Numbered from the stretch's first letter, positions 58,401-64,000 are shown. The stretch: 64,000 bases of DNA from Rhodocytophaga aerolata (GCF_030503435.1 NZ_JAUKPO010000031.1:1-64000); one strand, 5' to 3'. Numbers and translations: made by a program. Notes: a model not told the origin generated them from the letters alone.

Positions 58401-59794
58401 CCAAAACACGATGGATTAGACTGGGATGCTAAAGTAGCCGTTAGAGCCATTGGCTGGGCAAGAGTGATAGTAGGTAAAGTAGCGAAACACCCTTTGCTGT
58501 CTCTTACCTGAATGCTGTAGTCGCCAGCCACTAAACCGCTGAAACTTGCACTGGCTACAAAAGCTGCTCCATTGATGGAATATTCGTAACCTGGTGTGCC
58601 GCCACTAGCTGCTACCACAATCTCGCCTGTGCTGTCTCCAAAACAAGCTTCTATATCTTTCTTGGATACAAGTGCAATGGCTACTTGGGTAGGTTGGGTA
58701 ATAGTCACCGGAGCTAAACTAGCACTGCAGCCATTGGCATCGCGCACGACAATAGTATAGTTACCGGCCGCTAGGTTGCTGAAAGTGCCTGTTCCGGCAG
58801 CAAAAGCTCCCCCATTCACTGAATAGGTGTAGCCGGCTGTACCGCCTGCAGCTGTGACCACAATCTCGCCTGTGCTGTCTCCAAAGCAACTTGTTATATC
58901 GGCTTTCGATGTTAACGTAAGGGTCAGTACCGGAGGCTCTGTTAAGGTAATTACAGGCAAAGTAGCGAAACACCCTTTGCTGTCTCTAACCTGAATCGTA
59001 TAATTACCGGCTGTCAGGTTGCTGAAAACACTTGCGCTACTAAAGCTGCCACTATTGATGGCATACTCATAGCCTGCCGTCCCTCCTGTTGCTGCTACGG
59101 TTATACTACCAGTTCCTGCTCCATTACAGGTCGGATTTACTTGTGAAGAAATTGAGGCTGTTAGTTGCGAAGGCTGAGTGATTTCTACACTAATATCTTG
59201 TGTACAATCTTTGGCATCTTTTACTTGTACGGTATAGGTTCCTGCAGTTAATCCGGCAAATGAACTTGCTGTGCTAAAAGCTCCTCCGTTTACTGCGTAC
59301 TGGTAACTTCCGTTGCCCCCATTTGCTCTTACGCTAAAGCTACCTGTTGCATCGCCAAAACAGCCAGTAATATTTGTTTGTGCTGTAACGGCCAAAGTCA
59401 GGGGAGCAGGTTCACTAACGATAATACCCAGGCCATTGCTGATTACTAACGCAGGATTAGGACTATTACAGCCTGACTTAAAAACAGCTACGGCATAGGA
59501 TGAAGGAGGTACTCTTGAGAATACTACCTTATTGGCTGGAGAAACAGTTCTGGTTACAGCTAGTGTAACGTACTGGTCTAAAATTAAATCGTACAATTGG
59601 AATCCAAATGGCCCCACGGCATCATTCAAGACAACTGTAATAGTACCATCGTTAGCACCAGCACAGGTAGCATCTGTAAAGCTCAACTCTACTTTGTCTG
59701 CTGTCGGGCATTGAGCAAATAATGGGACCGCAGCCAGGTAACTTACAAGAAATGCTAATATATGTAAATAGTTCCTCATGATATTATTGGCCAT
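46418..59794 (-). CDS. Giant SprB-repeat adhesin with T9SS type B domain
   Basis: This 4458-aa surface protein has an N-terminal leader (best from the ATG at 59779, MRNYLHILAFL...LFAQ). After a first module it is a run of roughly 50 or more SprB repeats of 65-80 aa. Each has a C.G..DG.I.V...GG...Y.YS.NG..F core, then FSNLAAGTYTI.V.D.NGC and a TI.QP.. linker. The last ~80 residues (IPNIFTPNGDGVNDTFFI, NRWGKIIY, YFYTVNI, GWVEIKR) are the gliding-associated/CHU_C type B signal. In Flavobacterium SprB is a mobile adhesin moved by the gliding motor. It contains two exact internal duplications. The gene overlaps the small gene upstream by 11 bp. No PorP/SprF partner is in the window. Confidence 0.93.
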   Translation of the reverse strand: MANNIMRNYLHILAFLVSYLAAVPLFAQCPTADKVELSFTDATCAGANDGTITVVLNDAVGPFGFQLYDLILDQYVTLAVTRTVSPANKVVFSRVPPSSYAVAVFKSGCNSPNPALVISNGLGIIVSEPAPLTLAVTAQTNITGCFGDATGSFSVRANGGNGSYQYAVNGGAFSTASSFAGLTAGTYTVQVKDAKDCTQDISVEITQPSQLTASISSQVNPTCNGAGTGSITVAATGGTAGYEYAINSGSFSSASVFSNLTAGNYTIQVRDSKGCFATLPVITLTEPPVLTLTLTSKADITSCFGDSTGEIVVTAAGGTAGYTYSVNGGAFAAGTGTFSNLAAGNYTIVVRDANGCSASLAPVTITQPTQVAIALVSKKDIEACFGDSTGEIVVAASGGTPGYEYSINGAAFVASASFSGLVAGDYSIQVRDSKGCFATLPTITLAQPMALTATLASQSNPSCFGNTNGSITLTTTGGTPGYEYSINGGTFVAGTGSFNGLTAGDYTIIVRDNKNCQVSLPTITLTQPDILAITLTSTTQITGCFGEATGQIITDVTGGTPGYEYSINGGAFAAGTGSFASLLAGNYTIVVRDANGCTATLPTVTLTQPDQIAISLVSTSNIENCNGEATGEIVVTASGGTPGYEYSINGAAFVANSGSFTGLTAGTYTVAVRDSKGCEVSLAPVTITQPAALTASISSQTNITCNGENTGSITVAASGGTATYTYSINGGAFVTTNIFNNLPAGDYTIRVKDSKDCQVTLSTVTITEPALLTIALTSQTDITTCFGDSTGEIVVTAAGGTAGYTYSVNGGAFAAGTGTFSNLAAGNYTIVVRDANGCSASLAPVTITQPTQVAIALVSKKDIEACFGDSTGEIVVAASGGTPGYEYSINGAAFVASASFSGLVAGDYSIQVRDSKGCFATLPTITLAQPTALTISLLTKTDVSCKDGNNGSISVAASGGTADYTYSINGGSFTNSSTFSNLPAGNYTIEVQDSKGCTTALATQTITEPAQLLLTLVAKTDPTCNGQNTGSLTVVASGGTATYEYSINGGSFGSSEVFNTLSAGTYTIRVRDANGCTAELAPQTLTDPAVLSVSVSAQTDPTCNNGNNGSITINGTGGTAPYEYAINNGSYSTSNVFSGLTAGTYTVSVRDANGCTTAVAGVVVSQPSAIIAAVASTNQVTCAAGTDGSIGLSVSGGNAPYTYTINGGASAAFTGTINNLSAGNYTIVINDANNCTVALPVVTITEPAALTLAISSQTDINACTGTNSGSVTVVASGGTAAYLYAIDGGSFSGNATFSNLSSGNHTIQVRDANNCTAQIPVTITTTPGVLTATADKTDPTCNNNTDGTITITNVSGGSGSYAYSVDGSTFQDSPVFASLSAGNYTVTVVDKNTSSCTVTIPVSIVAPATITATATSTNPTGCGITNGSITVSASGGSGSYTYSLDGTSFVNNATFSNLAAGTYTITVKDANSCTYTLPATTLTAPSSVIINLISKTDVKCTGENSGSISVAGSGGTSPYTYSIDGNTFVSNNIFSNMAAGTYDKITVKDANGCTAVLPAQSILQPTLLTISLTSKTDPGCSAGNTGNIIVAVNGGVSPYQYSINGGSFTSGTGTFSNLAAGDYTIQVQDANNCTISLPTVSLTSTTLTAVIEGVAPTGCTAQDGSITVSSVNGGSAPYQYSLDGTTFSTDNSFANLSDGSYTVYIRDAAGCQISQSQTLTSAGGLTARVTPMAESACGNNDGMIMVSSVSGGSAPYNFYIDLAGNGVFVANPIGINSNLFTGLNGKQSYRIRIEASNGCSYTSEAVTIPSSCPCSLTASVQSQQDVTCHGASDGRVSVQVSGGSGSYEYSLDGVAYQAVASFTGLAAGSYTIYVRDVADNACSTSLNLAISQPQALTATLSTSNPTTCSNNDGSITIATVNGGTAPYSYSLDNTTFQTTTTFLGIANGSYTVYIKDARGCTITLPANLTSVPGFTATASTLNVTCNGATDGSITVDNVSGGSGNYEYSLDGTTFQNSATFTDLASRNYTVTIRDISTTCITTVGVVVNEPALLVISLTAKTNVTGCNGESNGEITTNVSGGTSPYTYSVNGVDFVSGTGVFNNLPAGTYTIIVKDANGCTATLAPQQITQPAPLAISLASKTDISCGNGKDGSITVSANGGSGSYTYSIDGTTFINSATFANLAAGTYTVTVKDAGACIAVLSGVTISSSSTITATINAINPSSCEANDGMFTISNVTGGTAPYSYSLDGTNYQPSQFFIGLSAGSYVVYIKDAKGCVTSQPRNLIALDGVVATATVSDETACNLADGSITITASGSTGYTYYINGNPNPAGAGESVFSGLIPAVYTIKVVDANSCEFILSNVTVGTGCTPTCTLAATAQVNNVFCAGDDNGSIVLTTTGGTAPYTYSTDGVTFVSTSTFAGLAAGDYTFIIRDAANCEVTVTATITEPAALTAVIEGVAPTGCTAQDGSITVSSVNGGSAPYQYSLDGTTFSTDNSFANLSDGSYTVYIRDAAGCQISQSQTLTSAGGLTARVTPMAESACGNNDGMIMVSSVSGGSAPYNFYIDLAGNGVFVANPIGINSNLFTGLNGKQSYRIRIEASNGCSYTSEAVTIPSSCPCSLTASVQSQQDVTCHGASDGRVSVQVSGGSGSYEYSLDGVAYQAVASFTGLAAGSYTIYVRDVADNACSTSLNLAISQPQALAISLIAKADVTGCNGNTNGSITVGATGGTSNYTYSLDGVIFAASNTFNGLQAGIYNTITVKDANGCTAVLPAVTITQPDAIMADITGSNPTACSTTDGTITIRNISGGSGTFEFSIDGTTYQDETTFPGLPDGDYTITIRDKNNTTCFITKNWTLNSGSGFIATASSTAEITCGANDGTIIVTVNGGQAPFQYFIDGVINPDGAGNEVFSRLAPSTYTIQVVSNDGCSYTLSATVNACTPVCNLTAEAYSTPVLCDGVNNGTAILVNVSGGSGTYEYSVNSGVTYQNSPNFSSLAAGTYTILVRDKNNPSCTASFPVVVGKQFNVSGVIVVNNPEACQDRGSIEFRSVAGGTAPYTYSVDGISFSSTDVFPNLRIGMYPATIKDANGCTFTTTVEIKGATPLTANAVLSKPITCSTDANGEITITVNGGRSPYQYAINGASFAAGNGILTGLAAGTYTISVKDANNCITTLADVIITAPAAITASISDRTNPTCSSNSGSITVTANGGSGTLTYSIDNGATFVSNNSFTNLGEGAYSLMVKDANGCTVTLPVVTLTIPVITATINGSNPANCTTANGSITVNVTSDTAPYTYSLDGTTYQNEATFAGLTGGNYTVFIKDGAGCQISLTQDLTVAGGITAVTLNATAETACGANDGTITVGTITGAAGPYQYFIDGVLNSNGVFTGLAPKTYSIRVVAANGCIFTTSATVNNACVPTCDLTARIISSPVLCDGQANGTAELIEITGGSGRYAYSIDGVTFQDSPNFANLAAGTYTITVRDKNKTSCTASFTTTVTSKFNVSGIIVVTEPKTCNDKGSIEFTNVSGGTADYAFSVDGNTFGPNTMYANLDPGIYPATIRDANNCRFSVNITVRGVEPITATVTQSAPVSCSGENDGKIKIDNVKGGSGTFVYSLDGTTFSGTQEFTGLKGGDYTVYIKDQSENSTCINTFKVTVAEPAKMVIALTPKNPSTCSVSDGEISVQVTAGGVAPFTYKLNNGSFQTENTFTALSGGDYTVTVRSANGCTATFTQSLKVANAIAAKAEVVSSASCSGKQDGSARIFDVTGGSGTYEYSMDGITYQVSPLFTNLAANTYVLYVRDKNQTNGCTASYPVIVTEAAQIIADVTKKDPSTCTSTDGEITIGTVSGGTADYLYSLDNITFENRKTFSGMGNGTYTIYVKDSKGCVAQYTRTLASPNAVTVGIPTIVQPTCKGGTDGELTMNTVANGIAPYEYSMDGVIYQSSAKFTSLKAGKYTVRVKDASGCIYAFSYELSQPEGINYQIGNIATSACGEATGKVEITNISGGTAPYLFSIDGTNFQGSPVFEKLTAGQYELFIRDNTPSGCVVKDVFTIPGTTAITYKVDSVSIGCEGGNKGRIVVYGIKGGNKPYQVSLDNGSTWQFVQNDSIAYNDLAPKMYQLIIKYGASCQTAVRNINIYSGGLPVGVATTAATCGASNGSATAVMADASKKYFYSIDNNRFQESPVFLDLKAGKYTMYVRESANDLCPKQTEFTVAGPDSLTYDLEKVDCFDVRVLNIKGGTSPYRVSLDGGKTFVSGYIFPQSPNYLASNLAPGEYSIVVADDAGCSTVPVRVRIDNKITAKVTATLSLPDEPTGEIKITDIRGGNAPYEVSIDGRNWAVVKDKTLPVDTVITTQPMGKYVVYIRDANGCVKEYETEIKESKFTIPNIFTPNGDGVNDTFFIRNLPTGTFVTISNRWGKIIYTSNNYQNDWNGEGYAEGIYFYTVNIAAQGQFNGWVEIKR
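51692..52438 (-). repeat. 747-bp duplication in adhesin, copy 1
   Basis: The sequence here matches 54107-54853 base for base as far as I can compare, at a constant offset of 2415 bp. It encodes about 249 residues: the end of one repeat, a module with GGLTARVTPMAESACGNNDG, the CPCSLTASVQS junction and the next repeats up to ISQPQA. Flanking sequence diverges abruptly on both sides. Confidence 0.88.
54107..54853 (-). repeat. 747-bp duplication in adhesin, copy 2
   Basis: This is the partner of 51692-52438, offset 2415 bp, same orientation. The boundaries fall inside SprB linker segments, so both copies stay in frame. Confidence 0.88.
57004..57421 (-). repeat. 418-bp duplication in adhesin, copy 1
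   Basis: Matches 58450-58867 exactly by inspection, offset 1446 bp. Near-identity continues about 40 bp further to the right with a few substitutions. It encodes two SprB repeats (CFGDSTGEIVV...NGGAF and the following unit through GCFATLPTITLAQP). Confidence 0.88.
58450..58867 (-). repeat. 418-bp duplication in adhesin, copy 2
   Basis: This is the partner of 57004-57421, offset 1446 bp, same orientation and reading frame. Confidence 0.88.
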
Positions 59795-60158
59795 TATTGT
59801 CTACTACTATTCCTGAAAGTTTGCCTAGCGTGATAGGTTTATCACAATTTTTGGTATAGACATGAATGAGATAAGAAGAAGCAGGAAGATTTTGAAAAAC
59901 CAGTGTTTTCTCACCTGTTTTCATTGAAGTAATGGTTTTTACCTGAACTACTTTATCCTGGTATAAGTCAAATAATTTAAATTCAAAGGCAGGTGATCCT
60001 TCTTTCAAAGTGAGGTAAATTTTACCACCCGGTGTATTTTTTATACTTTTCTCTACCGCATAATCAAATTTTATCGGGCACTGTCCAAAACTATCCGCAC
60101 TGAGACATAGCAAGCTTATGAGCAGTAAAAAGAGTAAAGATGTATAATGGGTCTTCAT
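59784..60158 (-). CDS. Small secreted protein paralogous to adhesin N-terminus
   Basis: This 124-aa exported protein has a signal peptide (1-25, ending SADSFGQ). The mature part lines up with the first module of the giant adhesin that follows. QCP opens both mature chains; FEFKLFDLYQDKVVQV here matches FGFQLYDLILDQYVTL there; LVFQNLPASSYLIHVYTKNC matches VVFSRVPPSSYAVAVFKSGC; and both end in a GIVV/GIIV strand. The stop overlaps the adhesin start by 11 bp, implying translational coupling. It has no T9SS C-terminal signal, so it probably stays periplasmic or on the outer membrane. It may be a chaperone-like or anchoring partner, or a split-off duplicate. Confidence 0.7.
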   Translation of the reverse strand: MKTHYTSLLFLLLISLLCLSADSFGQCPIKFDYAVEKSIKNTPGGKIYLTLKEGSPAFEFKLFDLYQDKVVQVKTITSMKTGEKTLVFQNLPASSYLIHVYTKNCDKPITLGKLSGIVVDNNGQ

Positions 60159-60898
60159 GGTCCTGAGTATGTTATTTGTATTCTCGAGCTTTGTATAGAT
60201 ATTTTTCTAATTCGTATGTAAAATCTGCTGCATTTCTGCGGCAACTCCGTAATGTTTTACCTGCTTACCAGTCTATTCTTCCTTCATTTGAAGACTGCTT
60301 TCTCCTAACCATGCAACCCTTGCTTTGCTTTACAGGAATGCTGATTACAGCTCTATAGCCTTTACTAAGCCCTATCAGCTGATAGCCAACTGCCCAAAAC
60401 AAGAGCAGCAAGGCAGAACAGGGAAATAATGCGGTTACAATTGAAATGGCAGATGGCATAGATTGTCTATTTTGTATACTTCAATTTACTATGCCTGATT
60501 TTGGAGCAGTTTTAGATTCAATGTCTTTCGTTACGCATGTACTTTAATAAGGTAATTTTTAAGCTTTTGAGGGGGGTAAGAGCAAGCAGGATTGTGTAAT
60601 ATTGGACGAGTATTTCTCTATAATTACCTGGCAGTGTTGGTAGGCAGTAGCCTTAATGAGATACCTGTGCGGGAGGTTGAAAATGGAGAGAGGTAACCGC
60701 AAAAAAAGAATTTGGCAGTTGTTCGTTTTGTTTACAAAGCAAGAATCCATAACCAAATTGCTGCCTTTCTAAAATTCTGTACAATTTTCTACTTACTTAA
60801 AAACCAAAAAAGCCCTCCGGAACCGGAGGGCTTTTTTGGTAAACTGTGTGGTTAATTGTATTTGATTACCTCATTAGTTCAAAACCAGAGTGAATTTT
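60159..60898. other. Intergenic region upstream of adhesin operon
   Basis: This 740-bp gap should contain the adhesin operon promoter. A 64-codon minus-strand ORF at 60265-60459 has one hydrophobic segment (ALFPCSALLLLFWAVGYQL) but nothing else in its favour. A strong terminator for the OmpA-like gene is at 60803-60840. No other structure was recognised. Confidence 0.5.
60803..60840. terminator. Strong terminator
   Basis: An 18-bp perfect stem, ACCAAAAAAGCCCTCCGG (60803-60820) with CCGGAGGGCTTTTTTGGT (60823-60840), with a 2-nt loop (effectively a tetraloop). It lies 58 bp beyond the stop of the minus-strand OmpA/PD40 gene, so that gene is not co-transcribed with the adhesin pair. Confidence 0.9.
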
Positions 60899-62926
60899 CT
60901 ACTTTTTCATGATCATAAACTCTACTCTTCTGTTTTGCTTCCTTGTATTTTCGTTAGCGTTACTGGCAATGGGCCGGGTGCTTCCATAGCCTTTAAACTG
61001 TATGCGGTTGCCATCTATTCCTTTGTTTACGAGATATTCCCGCACGGCTTGTACCCGGTTCCGTGAGAGGGCTACATTCAGGTTAAAATCGCCGACATTA
61101 TCTGTATGGCCCTCCAGTTGTATTTCCATAGAAGGATTTTCTTTCAGCAAAGCCGCCACTTTGTTAAGCTCTTCAAAAGACTCTTCCAATAGTTTATATT
61201 CACTCTGTTCAAAGTAAATATGATTCAACCGTACATGCTGCCCCACTTCCAAAGGAGTCAGGTATAAATCTTTGCGTATTTCTCTGTAAGTAGTTTCAGC
61301 TGTCAGGTCTATCTCTTCTTCAGCAGCCATGAACCCATCTGCCTTAGCTGTAAAGGAATATTTATATTTTAATGGAAGTACCACTTTATATCCGTCCGAT
61401 ATAGGATTGGCAGTAGCTGAACCTGCTTCTCCTCCCTTGGGTAAACTTTCGTAAGTAATGCTAGCTTGAAGGGGTTGTTTGGTGCTGGCATCATATACAT
61501 TACCATAAACCAGGGCTACCGGATCAGGCTGCACTGATTTATCTAACTTAATGCGGAAAATATCATTCTCCCCATTCGAATTTTTATCTGACACAAAGTA
61601 AGCATAATCGCCGGAGGCAGGAATTGTATAATAGGTATCCCAGGCATCTGAATTAATAGCCGGACCTAAATTTTGCGGTTCAGACCAGTTTGTCCAGGTA
61701 TCATCCAGGCGTTTCGTTACAAACACATCCATATTTCCATAGCCACTCAATCCTCCTGTAGAATAATACAGGCTAACTCCATCAGAAGCAATAAAGGGAG
61801 AAATTTCTCCATCGGCAGTATTCACTACAGGTCCCATATTTTTGGGTTCGCTCCAGGTTTTATCGGCTTGCAGAAAAGATACATACAAATCTTTAGATCC
61901 ATAGGAATCTTCCCGCTGAGCAGTCATAACTAATACCTTCCCATTCTGGGCCATCGAAAACTCTGCATACTCATTATTGTTGTAGTAATTTCTGATCTGT
62001 ACTGGTTCCGGAAAGCCCCATTCGCCATTGGCCATACGCCTGGTAATGGATAACCCTTTTCGAAGCGTGCCGTCTGACATATACCGGTTGTTGAGCAGCA
62101 TCGTATTGCCATCTGGTGTGATAGAAAAAGAAGAGTTATGCTGATGAGTATTGATGGGAGAACCTATGTTTTTGGCTGGACCAAAACTGCCATTGGCCTC
62201 TATCTTTGCTACCCAAATATCCTGGTCTGGCGATACATTGCCAGGATGCATAGCACGGGTAAAATACAGGCTCTTTCCATCCGGAGAGATCACCGGGCAA
62301 ATTTCATCATACAAGCTATTAATGTTCTTGCCTAGATTTTCCCGTTTTACTTGTGTGGCAGCTTGTGTAGAAGCATTTTTACCAAGATTAATACTGGCCT
62401 CTATTTTTTGCTCCGAAGAAGATATTCCGATGGCATCTAACTGGCTGGCACCCCGGATGCGGGCTGTATTCAATACTACTTTTACAGCAGCTACTTTATA
62501 AGGCGTTTCTTTGATATAAATAGTAGACATGCGGCCGTTTACACGGGTAGTATCTTTTTTGTTTTCATACACCAGATACTCTTTATCTTGGGCATCGTAG
62601 GCGTAAATCCGGTTGATACTGCCGGCATTGAGGTTTTCGGCAATGGCTATTTGTTTTACCGGCTGCGGATTACTATAGGCTACTTTTATCCATTCACCGG
62701 CAGGGTTACTTTCTTGTGCAGGACGCCAGGCACAAGGACTGCTACCTATTTGTGGCAATTTGCTGGGTTTGCCAAGTATTTGTGATGCGCCGTACTGTTT
62801 AGGCATTTTAGGGTCCTGGTATTCGGATGAAAAGCCTACTACCCGCGATGCCCACTGCACATCCTGCGCTTTCAACTGCGCAAAGACACAAAAAATTAAG
62901 GTGGTTAGGTATAAATATTTCTTCAT
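60899..62926 (-). CDS. OmpA family protein with PD40 propeller (PorE-like)
   Basis: This 675-aa envelope protein has a signal peptide (1-20, ending AQLKAQ). Residues about 25-175 look like a discoidin-type jelly-roll (GEWIKVAYSNPQPVKQIAI, YKVAAVKVVLNT). Residues 205-470 are PD40/TolB-like blades (CPVISPDGKSLYFTR, SFSITPDGNTMLLNN, SPFIASDGVSLYYST, YTIPASGDYAYFVSD). A carboxypeptidase-regulatory-like domain follows (YGNVYDASTKQPLQASI), then an OmpA peptidoglycan-binding domain (LEGHTDNVGDFNLNVALSRN, IQFKGYGSTRPIA, NRRVEFMI). P. gingivalis PorE has TPR, propeller, regulatory and OmpA domains in this order, so a T9SS- or adhesin-linked anchor is likely. It follows the WG gene by 51 bp. Confidence 0.88.
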   Translation of the reverse strand: MKKYLYLTTLIFCVFAQLKAQDVQWASRVVGFSSEYQDPKMPKQYGASQILGKPSKLPQIGSSPCAWRPAQESNPAGEWIKVAYSNPQPVKQIAIAENLNAGSINRIYAYDAQDKEYLVYENKKDTTRVNGRMSTIYIKETPYKVAAVKVVLNTARIRGASQLDAIGISSSEQKIEASINLGKNASTQAATQVKRENLGKNINSLYDEICPVISPDGKSLYFTRAMHPGNVSPDQDIWVAKIEANGSFGPAKNIGSPINTHQHNSSFSITPDGNTMLLNNRYMSDGTLRKGLSITRRMANGEWGFPEPVQIRNYYNNNEYAEFSMAQNGKVLVMTAQREDSYGSKDLYVSFLQADKTWSEPKNMGPVVNTADGEISPFIASDGVSLYYSTGGLSGYGNMDVFVTKRLDDTWTNWSEPQNLGPAINSDAWDTYYTIPASGDYAYFVSDKNSNGENDIFRIKLDKSVQPDPVALVYGNVYDASTKQPLQASITYESLPKGGEAGSATANPISDGYKVVLPLKYKYSFTAKADGFMAAEEEIDLTAETTYREIRKDLYLTPLEVGQHVRLNHIYFEQSEYKLLEESFEELNKVAALLKENPSMEIQLEGHTDNVGDFNLNVALSRNRVQAVREYLVNKGIDGNRIQFKGYGSTRPIASNANENTRKQNRRVEFMIMKK

Positions 62927-62977
62927 CTGCAGATAGATTATATATAAACGGCCAGATGACTCCGCATCACTTTCTAC

Positions 62978-64000
62978 CTAAGGGCGAAAATTAAACGATT
63001 GTATTGGTGGCACTACCCCTAAGATAAATATATTTTTCGAGGAATCCACATACAAATGGTCATATATGAGTGGAACAACATCCAGGCCATTCATGTCTGA
63101 TAAACCAAATTTCCCGTTGCGTGAGAGTAGAATTAAATCGTTGCCCAGATCCTCTACCAGGTCAAATTTGGTAATGTATAACTCCCTTCCGGCTTCGGTA
63201 ACTAAGCCTTTTTTCCCATCTCTCGTTACCCGGTAACGTCCGGTAGGTAATAGCTGAATAGATTCATACTGGGGCTTTACCGTTTCCCGGCCTGCCTTGT
63301 TTACAAATCCCCACTTCCCATCCCGCTTAACTGGTGCAGTACCTTTACGAAAATCCTGTACTTCATCATACATACACTGCACTCTCAACTCCTCTGCCTT
63401 GTCAATAAAGCCCCACCTTCCGCGTATTTTAACTGCGGCCATATTTTCAGAAAAACTTCCTATTCCTTCATACCGGTTGGCTATGCGAAGCTTCCCGTTG
63501 CGGTCTATGAAGCCGTATTTGTTGTTGAGTTTTATGCCTACTCTTTCCTCACGCATTACGTGTAACTCCTGATAAAGTTGGCTGGGTTTTAGAATTGTTT
63601 TTCCCTGCAAACTCATTAACCCTTTCTTTCCATCTTTCTCTACAGTTAAGATGCTGTCTTTGGTTACGCCAGATATATAATCATACTCCATAGATAGCAC
63701 CATGTACCCGCGGTAATCATACATACCTGTTTTTCCATCAAAGCTTGTTTTATATAAACTAGCATTTAAAGGTTCTATGTTTTCTGCAGAAAAAACGGTT
63801 TGTTTGGTAAACAGATTAATAATTCCCGACCTGCCTCTGGAGAAATAGAGTACCGTTTGTGGGCTCATCATCCGCAGGCTGTCGTACATAGGCTCAATGG
63901 CCCAGCTTCCTCTGGAGTTAATCAGGCCGGATTGTCCCTGCTTTTTCACTATGGCATATAAGCCCTTAAAGTCCTGTATATCATCATAGGAAGAACTGCC
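62978..64000 (-). CDS. WG-repeat protein (partial, 5' end off window)
   Basis: The reading frame is open to the window edge, so the start lies beyond 64000; an internal GTG at 63949 is not the true start. The visible 340 residues are tandem WG/KWG repeats of the form G-K-x-G-[LF]-x-x-x-x-G followed by a Y-x-x-[IV] strand: KKGLMSLQGKTIL, NKYGFIDRNGKLRIANRYEG, GRWGFIDKAEELRVQCMYDE, GKWGFVNKAGRETVKPQYES, GKKGLVTEAGREL and GKFGLSDMNGLDVVPLIYDH. WG repeats form beta-rich solenoids or propellers, usually in envelope or extracellular proteins of unknown role. It is in an operon with the PorE-like gene 51 bp downstream. Confidence 0.87.
   Translation of the reverse strand, partial: GSSSYDDIQDFKGLYAIVKKQGQSGLINSRGSWAIEPMYDSLRMMSPQTVLYFSRGRSGIINLFTKQTVFSAENIEPLNASLYKTSFDGKTGMYDYRGYMVLSMEYDYISGVTKDSILTVEKDGKKGLMSLQGKTILKPSQLYQELHVMREERVGIKLNNKYGFIDRNGKLRIANRYEGIGSFSENMAAVKIRGRWGFIDKAEELRVQCMYDEVQDFRKGTAPVKRDGKWGFVNKAGRETVKPQYESIQLLPTGRYRVTRDGKKGLVTEAGRELYITKFDLVEDLGNDLILLSRNGKFGLSDMNGLDVVPLIYDHLYVDSSKNIFILGVVPPIQSFNFRP

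Noticed and set aside
46418-59794. Regularly spaced repeats that might be mistaken for a CRISPR or satellite array
   Set aside because: The repeats are 65-80 codons long, diverged at DNA level and lie within one continuous reading frame with a signal peptide and sorting domain.
60265-60459. 64-codon minus ORF with one hydrophobic segment
   Set aside because: No coding support beyond length and one possible membrane helix; mentioned only within the intergenic entry.

Overview
The window comes from a Bacteroidota chromosome, most likely a soil or plant-associated member of the Cytophagales. Several things point there: a SusC/SusD pair, secreted proteins ending in type IX secretion (T9SS) sorting domains of both type A and type B, a giant SprB-repeat adhesin, an OmpA/PD40 protein and WG repeats, many Bacteroidota lipoproteins, and an absence of strong Shine-Dalgarno sites. 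No rRNA, tRNA, CRISPR array or intact mobile element was found. The last gene runs off the right edge.

Region 1 (1-9 kb) is a stress and redox neighbourhood. It holds a small lipoprotein candidate, an NAD-dependent epimerase, a secreted alpha/beta hydrolase and an AraC regulator. Two HxlR regulators follow, each divergent from a redox enzyme: one from an NADPH-dependent FMN reductase, the other from an SDR dehydrogenase plus an NTF2-like protein. Between the two modules sits a [2Fe-2S] ferredoxin fused to a class III nucleotide cyclase.

Region 2 (8.8-14.1 kb) is partly decayed. It has an IS200/IS605 TnpA fragment, a large T9SS type A repeat protein, and about 1.8 kb of eroded genes including a frameshifted universal stress protein.

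Region 3 (14.1-29.3 kb) is a polysaccharide utilisation locus on the + strand: GH43, SusC, SusD, an FG-GAP/ASPIC lipoprotein, a GH43 lipoprotein, GH2, and a GH43 with a C-terminal beta-sandwich. It probably processes an arabinose- or xylose-decorated plant polysaccharide. SusC/D would bind and import oligosaccharides, and the periplasmic or surface lipoprotein GH43s and GH2 would trim side chains. A hairpin closes the locus.

Region 4 (29.3-46.4 kb) is mostly housekeeping: a Mut7-C protein, HemJ, outer-membrane barrels, two DUF1080 proteins, a 5'-deoxyribonucleotidase, TreZ, an NFACT/RqcH-type protein and Dtd. It has two oddities. One is a DapF-fold protein with both catalytic cysteines replaced by serine. 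The other is an operon of a GalU-like nucleotidyltransferase and a 1110-residue fusion of a fucokinase-like GHMP kinase to a UDP-sugar pyrophosphorylase, in the reverse domain order to Bacteroides FKP.

Region 5 (46.4-64 kb) is a minus-strand cell-surface region. A WG-repeat protein (partial) precedes a PorE-like OmpA/PD40 protein. After a terminator come a 124-residue secreted protein and a 4458-residue SprB-repeat T9SS type B adhesin whose start overlaps the small gene's end. The small protein resembles the adhesin's first module. The adhesin contains two internal exact duplications of about 747 and 418 bp, so it has been growing by recent recombination.
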